From Bacillota bacterium (GTDB lineage Bacteria > Bacillota > Clostridia > Lachnospirales > Lachnospiraceae): a stretch of DNA of 64,000 nucleotides. The notes beneath the pieces were generated by a model that did not search any database, had not been told where the DNA came from, and saw only the letters and a program-made list of their open reading frames with translations. The stretch covers positions 1-64,000 of the forward strand of contig JAEWYQ010000070.1 of assembly GCA_023395555.1 (NCBI GenBank), given 5' to 3'. The translations under genes and the position numbers were made by a program. Shown piece by piece: positions 17,245 through 25,337 of this stretch (the stretch's first letter is position 1; each line of letters starts with the position of its first letter).

Positions 17245-17802
17245 ATGATGACAGAAATCTCTCTGAATGTATTGGATATCGCAAATAATTCAATCCGGGC
17301 CGGGGCGGACCTGATTGAAATAATAATACAGATACAAAGAGACCAGGATAAACTCATCATCACCATCGCCGATAACGGCTGCGGAATGACCGAAGACCAG
17401 ATCCGGCAGGTGGAAGATCCCTTCTTCACAACCCGAACCACAAGAAAGGTGGGTCTGGGAGTGCCTTTTTTCAAGATGGCTGCCCAGTGCAGCGGAGGCA
17501 CCTTCCGGATAGAATCCGTTCCCGGAGCGGGAACCAGCGTTGTGGCGGAATTCGGATTATCCCACATTGACCGTATGCCCCTTGGTGATATGAACAGTAC
17601 AATACATACGTTAATTACCTTGAATACTCAGATCGATTTTCTCTACCGGTATCAGTTCGACACCAGGGAATTCACCCTGGACACCAGGGAATTCCGCCAG
17701 ATTCTCGGCGGCGTGCCCCTTAATACCCCGGAGGTCTCTGATTATATCAAGGAATACCTGAAAGAAAACCAGTACGAAACGGACGGAGGTTATCCCGTGT
17801 AG
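17245..17802 (+). CDS. HATPase-domain protein in the hyd operon
   Basis: 185-aa GHKL ATPase: NNSIRAGA near residue 14 (N box), DNGCGM near 44 (G1), and FFTTRTTRKVGLGVPFFK near 59 (G2/lid). No His-phosphotransfer domain is present. The C-terminal third is family-specific. It contains a 7-residue tandem duplication: GACACCAGGGAATTC occurs at 17659 and 17680, giving FDTREFT then LDTREFR. It starts 4 nt after hydC. Clostridial hyd operons often carry such a gene; a regulatory rather than catalytic role is inferred. Confidence 0.8.
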   Translation: MMTEISLNVLDIANNSIRAGADLIEIIIQIQRDQDKLIITIADNGCGMTEDQIRQVEDPFFTTRTTRKVGLGVPFFKMAAQCSGGTFRIESVPGAGTSVVAEFGLSHIDRMPLGDMNSTIHTLITLNTQIDFLYRYQFDTREFTLDTREFRQILGGVPLNTPEVSDYIKEYLKENQYETDGGYPV

Positions 17803-17897
17803 GTTTTCTTAACTCCGTTTTAAAAAATCTTACGCTTATATATTATCAGAACAGAAGCATGTTCCGATAATCATGTATTATCGAAGGAGGATAAACT

Positions 17898-18269
17898 ATG
17901 AAATCTCTCGAAGAGCTGAAAGCAATCAGAGAAAAGATGCAGGGCCAGATCGGAATCCGCAGTGAATCCAGTGACCAGACCCGCGTTATTGTAGGAATGG
18001 CTACCTGCGGCATTGCCAGCGGCGCACGTCCGGTTCTTACCGCGCTTTCTGATGCAGTTCAATCCAGGGGTCTTACCAATGTGGCTGTCACACAGACAGG
18101 ATGCATCGGATTATGCCAGTACGAGCCCATCGTAGAAGTACTGGAGCCCGGCAAGGATAAAGTCACCTATGTAAAAATGACTCCCGAAAAAGCACTTGAT
18201 GTTGTAAACTCTCATTTAATCCACGGTGAGGTTGTTACTAAATATACGATTGCCGAAGTACTCGGCTAA
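17898..18269 (+). CDS. [2Fe-2S] thioredoxin-like ferredoxin
   Basis: 123-aa thioredoxin-like [2Fe-2S] ferredoxin. The cluster cysteines are at MATCGIASGA (near residue 36) and TQTGCIGLCQYEP (near 73-77). It resembles the N-terminal domain of HydB encoded next, so it may be an additional electron carrier of the complex. AAGGAGG precedes the start. The spacing to hydB is 18 nt. Confidence 0.85.
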   Translation: MKSLEELKAIREKMQGQIGIRSESSDQTRVIVGMATCGIASGARPVLTALSDAVQSRGLTNVAVTQTGCIGLCQYEPIVEVLEPGKDKVTYVKMTPEKALDVVNSHLIHGEVVTKYTIAEVLG

Positions 18270-18287
18270 TCAGAAGGAGGGCACATA

Positions 18288-20075
18288 ATGTATCGTTCAC
18301 ACGTATTGGTTTGCGGTGGTACCGGATGTACTTCCTCTGGAAGCATCAAAATCATCGAATCCCTGCAGGCAGAAATTCAGAAAAACGGTCTGAAGGACGA
18401 GGTTTCCGTAGTACAGACCGGCTGTCACGGCCTCTGCGCCCTGGGACCCATTGTAATTATATATCCGGAAGCAACCTTCTATGCCATGGTTAAGGAGGAT
18501 GACATTCCCGAGATCGTATCCGAGCATTTGCTGAAGGGCCGTATTGTACCCCGTCTGCTTTACAGGGAGATGGTAACCGAGGACGGACTTCGTTCCCTGA
18601 ATGACACGGATTTCTATAAGAAGCAGCACAGAATTGCACTCCGCAACTGCGGTGTAATCAATCCTGAGAATATTGATGAATACATCGGAACCGGCGGCTA
18701 TGAGGCACTGGGCCGTGTTTTGACCGAATATACCCCCGACCAGGTTATCCAGACGATTCTGGACAGCGGTCTGAGAGGCCGGGGCGGCGGCGGTTTCCCC
18801 ACCGGCTTAAAGTGGAAGCTGGCGAAGGGAAACGATGCCGACCAGAAATATGTATGCTGTAATGCCGACGAAGGTGATCCGGGTGCCTTCATGGACCGTT
18901 CCGTGCTGGAGGGTGATCCCCATGTAGTGCTGGAGGCTATGACCATTGCCGGTTATGCCATCGGGGCTTCCCAGGGCTATATCTATATTCGTGCGGAATA
19001 TCCCATCGCGGTTGATCGTCTGGAGATTGCCATCAATCAGGCAAGAGAATACGGATTGTTAGGCAAGGGTATCTTCGGCAGCGATTTTGATTTTGATATT
19101 GAGCTGAGACTTGGAGCCGGCGCCTTTGTATGCGGTGAGGAAACAGCGCTTATGACCTCCATCGAGGGCAACCGCGGCGAACCCCGCCCCCGTCCTCCGT
19201 TCCCCGCTCAAAAGGGCCTGTTCCAGAAGCCTACTATTTTAAATAATGTAGAAACCTACGCGAATATTCCTCAGATTATCCTCAACGGTCCCGAATGGTT
19301 CTCTTCCATGGGTACCGAGAAGTCCAAGGGAACCAAGGTATTTGCCCTGGGCGGTAAGATCAACAACACCGGCCTTGTGGAGATTCCCATGGGAACCCCC
19401 CTTCGTGAAGTAATCGAGGAGATCGGCGGCGGCATCCCTAACGGCAAGAAGTTCAAGGCAGCCCAGACCGGCGGTCCCTCCGGCGGATGTATCCCCGCAG
19501 AGCATTTCGATATTCCCATTGACTATGACAATCTCATCAGCATCGGCTCCATGATGGGCTCCGGCGGTCTGATTGTAATGGATGAGGACAACTGTATGGT
19601 TGATATTGCCAAGTTCTTCCTGGAATTCACCGTGGATGAGTCCTGCGGAAAGTGTACTCCCTGCCGTATCGGAACCAAGCGTCTCTATGAGATTCTGGAT
19701 AAGATCACAAAGGGACAGGGTACCATGGCAGATCTGGATAAGCTGGAGGATCTTTGCTACTATATCAAGGAGAATGCACTCTGCGGCCTGGGCCAGACTG
19801 CTCCTAATCCGGTATTGTCAACCCTGCGCTATTTCAGGGATGAGTATGTTACCCATGTAGTGGATAAAAAATGTCCCTCCGGTGTATGTAAGGCCCTTCT
19901 TTCCTACATCATCGACGCTGATAAATGTAAGGGCTGTACCCTCTGTGCAAGAGTCTGCCCCAGCAATGCCATCGAAGGTAAGGTGAAGGAGATCCATATC
20001 ATTGACCAGAGCAAATGCATCAAGTGCGGCGCTTGTATGGAAAAATGTAAGTTCGGCGCTATTTTCAAGAAATAA
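18288..20075 (+). CDS. hydB: Electron-bifurcating hydrogenase subunit HydB (NuoF-like)
   Basis: 595-aa flavoprotein subunit that binds NAD(H) and FMN. Domains: N-terminal [2Fe-2S] thioredoxin-like (~1-95, CHGLCALGP), NuoF core with the FMN/NAD loop GRGGGGFPTGLKW near 162, the [4Fe-4S] site ESCGKCTPCRIG near 453, and a C-terminal 2x[4Fe-4S] ferredoxin domain (CKGCTLCARVCP, CIKCGACMEKCK, ~546-590). This layout is that of HydB in trimeric hydrogenases coupling H2, NAD(H) and ferredoxin. AGGAGGG precedes the start. Confidence 0.93.
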   Translation: MYRSHVLVCGGTGCTSSGSIKIIESLQAEIQKNGLKDEVSVVQTGCHGLCALGPIVIIYPEATFYAMVKEDDIPEIVSEHLLKGRIVPRLLYREMVTEDGLRSLNDTDFYKKQHRIALRNCGVINPENIDEYIGTGGYEALGRVLTEYTPDQVIQTILDSGLRGRGGGGFPTGLKWKLAKGNDADQKYVCCNADEGDPGAFMDRSVLEGDPHVVLEAMTIAGYAIGASQGYIYIRAEYPIAVDRLEIAINQAREYGLLGKGIFGSDFDFDIELRLGAGAFVCGEETALMTSIEGNRGEPRPRPPFPAQKGLFQKPTILNNVETYANIPQIILNGPEWFSSMGTEKSKGTKVFALGGKINNTGLVEIPMGTPLREVIEEIGGGIPNGKKFKAAQTGGPSGGCIPAEHFDIPIDYDNLISIGSMMGSGGLIVMDEDNCMVDIAKFFLEFTVDESCGKCTPCRIGTKRLYEILDKITKGQGTMADLDKLEDLCYYIKENALCGLGQTAPNPVLSTLRYFRDEYVTHVVDKKCPSGVCKALLSYIIDADKCKGCTLCARVCPSNAIEGKVKEIHIIDQSKCIKCGACMEKCKFGAIFKK

Positions 20076-20113
20076 CGGATGCTGGCCATATCGATTATTA
20101 TAGGAGGATTTAA

Positions 20114-21868
20114 ATGGAAACGGTTAATATTAAAATAAACGGCATGCCAATGCAAGCCCCTAAAGGCGCTACCATATTAGAAGCAGCAAAGCTTGCCTGC
20201 ATCGATATTCCCACCCTCTGCTTTCTGAAGGATATCAATGAAATCGGCGCCTGCCGTATCTGCGTCGTAGAAGTCAAGGGTGCCCGAAGCCTTGTTGCAG
20301 CCTGTATGTACCCAATTTCGGAGGGTATTGAAATCATCACCAATTCACCCAAGGTTCTTTCATCCCGTAAGAAAACCCTGGAACTGATCCTGTCCGACCA
20401 TGACAGAAAATGTCTCTCCTGTGTGCGCAGCGGCAACTGCGAGCTCCAGAAGCTCTGCAATGACCTGAATGTACAGAATGAGTACCTGTATGACGGAGAG
20501 CGCACCCACTATGCGGTGGACAACAGCTCCTCCCATATGGTTCGTGACGATAATAAATGTATTCTTTGCAGACGCTGCTCCGCAGTCTGTGATAAAATCC
20601 AGGGCATCGGTGTCATCGGCGCCAATGAGCGCGGCTTTGATACCAATATTTCCTGTGCCTTTAACATGGGTCTGGGCGAGACCAGCTGTGTATCCTGCGG
20701 TCAGTGTATCGCCGTATGTCCTACCGGCGCACTGCTGGAGAAGGATTATACCGATGAGGTATTTGCAGCCCTTGCAGATCCCGACAAATATGTAATTGTC
20801 CAGTCCGCACCTTCTGTACGTGCCGCTCTCGGTGAGTCCTTCGGTCTCCCCATCGGCACCAATGTAGAGGGCAAGATGGTGGCAGCACTTCGCCGCTTGG
20901 GCTTTGACAAGGTATTCGATACCGATTTTGCTGCTGACTTAACCATTATGGAGGAAGCCAATGAGCTGATCGACAGAATTCAGAACGGCGGCAAGCTGCC
21001 TCTGATTACCTCCTGTTCCCCCGGCTGGGTTAAGTTCTGCGAGCATTATTTCCCTGAAATGCTTGATAATGTATCCAGCTGTAAATCTCCTCAGCAGATG
21101 TTCGGTGCCATCACCAAGACCTACTATGCTGAGAAGAACAATATTGATCCCAAGAAGATTGTTATGGTCAGCGTTATGCCCTGTACGGCAAAGAAGTTCG
21201 AGATCGGCAGAGAGGATCAGAACGCCGCGGGCGTTCCCGATGTGGATATCTCCATCACCACCCGTGAGCTTGCCAGAATGATCGAGCGCGTGGGCATCAA
21301 CTTCCTGTCCCTGCCGGATGAGAGCTTCGACGATCCCCTGGGCAGATCCACCGGAGCGAGTGTAATCTTCGGCGCTACCGGCGGTGTTATGGAGGCAGCC
21401 CTCAGAACGGCAGTGGAGACCATTACCGGTGAGGAGCTTTCCAGCCCTGACTTTAAGGAGGTTCGCGGAACCATGGGCATTAAGGAAGCAACCTACCAGG
21501 CTGCCGGCCTGAAGGTTAATGTAGCGGTAGCTTCCGGTCTTGCCAATGCCAGAAAGCTTCTGGAGGATGTGAAAGCAGGAAGAGCCGATTACCACTTCAT
21601 CGAGATCATGGGATGCCCCGGCGGCTGTGTAAACGGCGGCGGACAGCCCCAGCAGCCCGGCGTGGTAAGAAACTTCACCGACATCAGAGCGCTGCGTGCA
21701 AAGGCCCTGTATGACCAGGATGCCCGGATGGAGGTTAGAAAATCTCATGAAAATGAGGCGATCAAGGCCCTTTACAATGATTATCTCGGGAAACCGGGAA
21801 GCCATAAGGCTCATGATATCCTCCATACCACCTATGTAAAGAGATCGGTGAATAAGATCGGATCATAG
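20114..21868 (+). CDS. hydA: [FeFe]-hydrogenase catalytic subunit HydA
   Basis: 584-aa catalytic subunit. N-terminal plant-type [2Fe-2S] domain (~1-75; CRICVVE near 47), a His/Cys [4Fe-4S] site (HDRKCLSCVRSGNC near 96), and two [4Fe-4S] motifs (CILCRRCSAVCD near 148, CVSCGQCIAVCP near 192). H-cluster motifs follow: TSCSPGW near 298, MPCTAKKFE near 354 and EIMGCPGGCVNGGGQPQ near 496. Motif 1 has Ser at the second Cys of the classic TSCCP; I believe this form is frequent in trimeric enzymes. Evolves or oxidises H2 with HydB and HydC in the cytosol. Maturases HydE, HydF and HydG are not in the window. Confidence 0.95.
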   Translation: METVNIKINGMPMQAPKGATILEAAKLACIDIPTLCFLKDINEIGACRICVVEVKGARSLVAACMYPISEGIEIITNSPKVLSSRKKTLELILSDHDRKCLSCVRSGNCELQKLCNDLNVQNEYLYDGERTHYAVDNSSSHMVRDDNKCILCRRCSAVCDKIQGIGVIGANERGFDTNISCAFNMGLGETSCVSCGQCIAVCPTGALLEKDYTDEVFAALADPDKYVIVQSAPSVRAALGESFGLPIGTNVEGKMVAALRRLGFDKVFDTDFAADLTIMEEANELIDRIQNGGKLPLITSCSPGWVKFCEHYFPEMLDNVSSCKSPQQMFGAITKTYYAEKNNIDPKKIVMVSVMPCTAKKFEIGREDQNAAGVPDVDISITTRELARMIERVGINFLSLPDESFDDPLGRSTGASVIFGATGGVMEAALRTAVETITGEELSSPDFKEVRGTMGIKEATYQAAGLKVNVAVASGLANARKLLEDVKAGRADYHFIEIMGCPGGCVNGGGQPQQPGVVRNFTDIRALRAKALYDQDARMEVRKSHENEAIKALYNDYLGKPGSHKAHDILHTTYVKRSVNKIGS

Positions 21869-21873
21869 TACCC

Positions 21874-21911
21874 AAAAAGATAGCCCCTGTTTTCACAGGG
21901 GCTATCTTTAC
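21874..21911 (+). terminator. Terminator of the hyd operon
   Basis: AAAGATAGCCCCTG pairs with CAGGGGCTATCTTT around a short loop. An AT-rich perfect hairpin (AGTATATATA/TATATATACT, 21934-21962) follows at a short distance. Confidence 0.85.
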
Positions 21912-22019
21912 TCTGGGAACAATATATAAGGGGAGTATATATAATGAGGGGTTATATATACTTTAGATGTAAGCAAATTCATTGGGAAGCTCTCTCTGAG
22001 AGGTTCCTTCTTTATTTCT

Positions 22020-22565
22020 CTATTTATTAAAATATCTCTGAAGCAGACCCTGGAATGCCTTACCGTGTCTGGCTTCATCCTTCGCCATCTCATGAACCGT
22101 GTCATGGATTGCATCCAGATTAGCCGCCTTGGCACGCACCGCCAGATCCTTCTTACCCATACATGCACCATTCTCTGCATCCACTCTCATCTGAAGATTC
22201 TTCTTCGTGCTGTTTGTCACAACCTCACCAAGGAGCTCTGCGAACTTCGCCGCGTGCTCTGCCTCTTCCCAGGCCGCTTTCTCATAGTACATTCCAATCT
22301 CCGGGTAACCTTCTCTGTGGGCCACTCTTGCCATTGCGAGATACATTCCGACTTCCGTGCATTCACCCATATAGTTGTCTCTTAGATCCTTAACGATATC
22401 CTCGCTGACCCCCTGGGCAACTCCTACCACATGCTCATCAGCCCAAAACATATCGTCCGACTTCTCGGTAAACTTCTCTTTCGCTGCCCTACAGATAGGA
22501 CATGCATTCGGTGCACTGTCTCCTTCGTGAACATAACCGCATACCTGGCAAACAAACTTCTTCAT
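22020..22565 (-). CDS. rbr: Rubrerythrin, rubredoxin-first type
   Basis: 181-aa non-haem iron peroxidase of the rubrerythrin family. Here the rubredoxin domain is N-terminal ([10 protein letters not shown] near 5, CPICRAAK near 22) and the diiron four-helix bundle follows (ECTEVGMY near 69, EEAEHAAKF near 101, DEARHGKAF near 163). This is the reversed order seen in clostridial H2O2/O2-scavenging enzymes. It probably detoxifies peroxide with electrons from NAD(P)H via a reductase. A Fur/PerR-type palindrome lies at 22612-22632. Confidence 0.9.
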   Translation of the reverse strand: MKKFVCQVCGYVHEGDSAPNACPICRAAKEKFTEKSDDMFWADEHVVGVAQGVSEDIVKDLRDNYMGECTEVGMYLAMARVAHREGYPEIGMYYEKAAWEEAEHAAKFAELLGEVVTNSTKKNLQMRVDAENGACMGKKDLAVRAKAANLDAIHDTVHEMAKDEARHGKAFQGLLQRYFNK

Positions 22566-22611
22566 GATGAAAATCTCCCTTTACTGTCACAATTTATGTA
22601 TTTTTTAATAT

Positions 22612-22632
22612 CAGTAATAGTTATCATTACTG
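22612..22632 (-). promoter_or_regulatory. PerR/Fur-type operator before rubrerythrin
   Basis: The inverted repeat CAGTAAT-N7-ATTACTG lies ~50 bp upstream of the rubrerythrin start, resembling PerR/Fur boxes in size and AT-rich symmetry. A perR-like gene lies ~400 bp away and carries a similar box in front of it. Confidence 0.55.
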
Positions 22633-22709
22633 TATTTATATGATACTACTTGATTAACTGTTTGTCAACACCCTTTTTAAACTTTTTTCTAATATCTTCA
22701 TTAAACAAT

Positions 22710-22900
22710 AACCGTTGAGTCTGCGGCAGGGAGGAGGGCATGGTGCTCCCATAATGCACTGTATGGAAGAGATGTGATTGGATTTGTATGGCACAAACGA
22801 ACATTTTTGTACGATGGTGACATACAAATCCAGTCATATGTCTTCCATTCCGTGTGTGAGGGAGCACCATGCCCTCCTCCCTGCCACAGACTCAACGGTT
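22710..22900. repeat. 191-bp near-perfect palindrome with possible target duplication
   Basis: The outer arms pair AACCGTTGAGT (22710-22720) with ACTCAACGGTT (22890-22900) and run inward almost unbroken through GGCAGGGAGGAGGGCATGG and GGGAGCACC. After a short mismatch they resume at ATGGAAGA/TCTTCCAT and GGATTTGTATG/CATACAAATCC. The octamer CATTAAAC occurs on both sides (22699-22706 and 22902-22909), suggesting a target-site duplication. It is therefore MITE-like, though it could instead be a structured RNA. No transposase is nearby. Confidence 0.75.
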
Positions 22901-22912
22901 CCATTAAACTCA

Positions 22913-22956
22913 AAAAGGCCCGGAGTGTTATGAAGATTCATATCACTCCAAGCCTT
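22913..22956 (-). terminator. Terminator of perR
   Basis: On the minus strand AAAAGGCTTGGAGTG pairs imperfectly with CACTCCGGGCCTTTTT around a ~15-nt loop, ending in TTTTTG, ~22 nt past the perR stop. Confidence 0.8.
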
Positions 22957-22978
22957 TTGATAGCACCCTTTTACACTG

Positions 22979-23362
22979 TCACATGTTACAATCAGGGCAT
23001 AAACCATAGAAATAGGTGACATGTCCTTCGATCTTGCCCCCAAAGCCCTTTCCTGCAGCATTAATAATATGATCAATGGACTCCATTTCAAGATCCATTA
23101 CCTTACCGCATTCTTTACAAATAAAATGATAATGCGGATCCGGGTTGGCGTCAAAACGGTCACTGCCATCCTGACAATTTATCTTTAGAATTTCCCCCTG
23201 CTCCGCCAGCAAATTCAAATTGCGGTAGACGGTTCCAAGGCTGATGTTCGGATGTGTTGCCCTTATATTCATATAAACGGTGTCAGCGGTCGGATGCTCC
23301 TTCGTTTGCATTAAATATTCTTTAATGGCCTCCCGCTGTCTGCTGTACTTATTGACTGCCAT
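22979..23362 (-). CDS. perR: PerR-like Fur-family peroxide regulator
   Basis: 127-aa Fur-family repressor. Winged-helix DNA-binding domain ~1-80 (HPTADTVYMNIRATHPNISL). The C-terminal dimerisation/metal domain has the regulatory-site pattern DANPDPHYHFIC near 87 and two structural CxxC zinc pairs (CKEC and CPDC, the latter at the C-terminus). The combination and the rubrerythrin neighbour favour PerR over Fur or Zur. The start at 23362 follows AGGAG; the longer frame adds 21 unsupported residues. A symmetric AATAATA-N5-TATTATT site lies upstream, so autoregulation is likely. Confidence 0.85.
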   Translation of the reverse strand: MAVNKYSRQREAIKEYLMQTKEHPTADTVYMNIRATHPNISLGTVYRNLNLLAEQGEILKINCQDGSDRFDANPDPHYHFICKECGKVMDLEMESIDHIINAAGKGFGGKIEGHVTYFYGLCPDCNM

Positions 23363-23380
23363 AATAAATACACTCCTATC

Positions 23381-23399
23381 AATAATAGTAATTATTATT
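23381..23399 (-). promoter_or_regulatory. PerR-type box before perR
   Basis: The inverted repeat AATAATA-GTAAT-TATTATT lies about 20 bp upstream of the perR start, in the promoter region, consistent with autorepression. Confidence 0.5.
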
Positions 23400-23450
23400 A
23401 TAAACTCTTTAGAGTGCCTCGTCAAGATAAGAATTCTGCCAGTTCAGTTC

Positions 23451-25043
23451 CTACTTACGGTTTGCCGGTTCGATATTGATAGTCTTTCCTTTGATTTTTG
23501 CTGATTTCATGACCTGGATGACATCGGAGGCGTACTCTCTGGGCACCTCCACGAAGGTGTACTTGTCGTACATATCGATGGAGCCGATGAGCTTTCCGGG
23601 CATGCCGGTCTCGCCGGCAATCGCTCCGAGGATGTCTCCCGGCCTCACATTCTGCTTCTTGCCGAGATTGACGAAGAGCCTTACCATTCCAACCTCCGCA
23701 CCGGTATCACCGAAGTCCTCCCGGCCTTTTTCCTCTTCCGGCCTGCTCAGGTCCTCTCCCATGCTCATCTTAAGGAAAGCAGCCGCAAGATCCAGGGAGG
23801 TGAAGTCCTCTTCGTTTAATCTCTCTTCGATCCGATCGATATATTTGGATAAATCCTCATTGAGGATGAGCTCCTTTACCCGGTCCAGAATCTTATCTGC
23901 CTTGACCGCTGTCACATCATTCAGGGAAGGAATTGGCTGAACCTTCACCTTGGTGTTGCAGTATCTCATAATATCCTTCAGCTTATAGATTTCCCTGCCT
24001 ACCACCAGCGTAAAGGCTCTTCCTTCCCGCCCGGCCCGGCCGGTACGTCCGATACGATGGACATAGTATTCATCATCCTGGGGAACATCATAGTTGAATA
24101 CCGCCTCCACATCATCCACGTCGATTCCCCTGGCCGCCACATCCGTTGCTACAAGAATCTCTGTTCTTCCGTTGCGGAAGCTATGCATTACCCTATCCCT
24201 CTGCTGCTGCTTCAGATCGCCGTGAAGTCCCTCGGCAAAATATCCTCTTCCCTGAAGCGCCGCCGTAAGCTCATCCACCTGCTTCTTGGTATTGCAAAAG
24301 ATCAGGGAAAGCTTCGGATTATACATATCCAGAAGGCGGGATAATACATCCTCCTTATTTCTATGGGTAACCTCATAATAATATTGCTCAATCTTGGGAA
24401 CCGTCAGCTCCTTCTTAACCACGCGGATCGTCTGGGCATTCTTTTGATAGGTCCGGGCAATCTCCAGAATCGGTCCGGGCATGGTAGCAGAAAATAATAC
24501 GGTCTGCCTTTCCTCCGGAACCTGACTTAAGATGGTTTCAATATCTTCCCGGAATCCCATGTTCAGCATCTCATCCGCCTCGTCCAGGATTACCGTATTC
24601 ACAAAGTCAAATTTGACCGTCTTTCTTCTCATATGATCCATTACCCGTCCCGGCGTACCGATGATAATCTGTACACCTGACTTCAAGGAACGTATCTGTT
24701 TTGCAATCTCCTGTCCGCCGTAAACAGGAAGGATCTTAATCCCATGCATAAAAGCCGCCAGCTTCCGGATCTCTTCCGCTACCTGAATTGCCAGCTCTCT
24801 GGTAGGACATAGAACAACAGCCTGAAGCTGCCGTTCCTTCGGATTCACCTTCTGCAGCAAGGGTATTCCAAACGCAGCGGTCTTGCCCGTTCCTGTCTGC
24901 GCCTGCCCCACTACATCCTTACCCTCCAGAATTACCGGAATTGCCTTCGCCTGTATGGGCGACATCTCTTCAAATCCCATCTCCTCAACTGCACGGAGAA
25001 TAGCAGGATTCAAATCTAACATTTCAAATTTTGTTGTTTCCAT
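23451..25043 (-). CDS. deaD: DEAD-box ATP-dependent RNA helicase (DeaD/DbpA type)
   Basis: 530-aa RNA helicase. Domain 1 (~1-210) holds the Q motif (MSPIQAKAIP), Walker A AQTGTGKT, PTRELA, TPGRV, DEAD and SAT. Domain 2 (~220-370) has the late helicase motifs ATDVAARGIDV and HRIGRTGRAG. The C-terminal ~75 residues form a DbpA/RRM-like RNA-binding domain that usually targets rRNA. It probably remodels RNA in ribosome assembly or mRNA turnover, often in the cold. It stands alone; a ~230-nt leader precedes it. Confidence 0.92.
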   Translation of the reverse strand: METTKFEMLDLNPAILRAVEEMGFEEMSPIQAKAIPVILEGKDVVGQAQTGTGKTAAFGIPLLQKVNPKERQLQAVVLCPTRELAIQVAEEIRKLAAFMHGIKILPVYGGQEIAKQIRSLKSGVQIIIGTPGRVMDHMRRKTVKFDFVNTVILDEADEMLNMGFREDIETILSQVPEERQTVLFSATMPGPILEIARTYQKNAQTIRVVKKELTVPKIEQYYYEVTHRNKEDVLSRLLDMYNPKLSLIFCNTKKQVDELTAALQGRGYFAEGLHGDLKQQQRDRVMHSFRNGRTEILVATDVAARGIDVDDVEAVFNYDVPQDDEYYVHRIGRTGRAGREGRAFTLVVGREIYKLKDIMRYCNTKVKVQPIPSLNDVTAVKADKILDRVKELILNEDLSKYIDRIEERLNEEDFTSLDLAAAFLKMSMGEDLSRPEEEKGREDFGDTGAEVGMVRLFVNLGKKQNVRPGDILGAIAGETGMPGKLIGSIDMYDKYTFVEVPREYASDVIQVMKSAKIKGKTINIEPANRK

Positions 25044-25194
25044 TCAATATCTTCCTCTTTCTTTCTATAAATAGTCTGCTGCCCAATCCTCTGATTTGAT
25101 ATAAGAGTGGTTCGAAAAGCGTGCCGCCCGTTGTTCTATCACTGTTATTATTACCCGCAGGAATGTATCCATTCCAGAGACACACAGCACACCG

Positions 25195-25229
25195 TAAAAA
25201 CAGCTCTTAGTCCCTTAGACCAAGAGCTG
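25195..25229 (-). terminator. Terminator of the YgiQ-type gene
   Basis: On the minus strand CAGCTCTTGGTC pairs with GACTAAGAGCTG (one mismatch) and is followed by TTTTTA. Confidence 0.8.
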
Positions 25230-25337
25230 ATTCATCCTTAAATTAACTTTAAATCAATTCATTATGAAACAGATTCCTTGCGTAGTATATCATTGGAGCC
25301 ATCCGATGTCAAGAACTTTCCTTAGGAGCAGGGTATT

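Noticed and set aside
20939..21826. 295-aa minus-strand ORF opposite hydA
   Set aside because: It is an antisense shadow of a well-supported catalytic subunit, with no ribosome-binding site and no family resemblance.
22646..23091. Short overlapping ORFs in the 22.7-22.9 kb palindrome
   Set aside because: They arise from the symmetric GC-rich repeat on both strands and have no ribosome-binding site.
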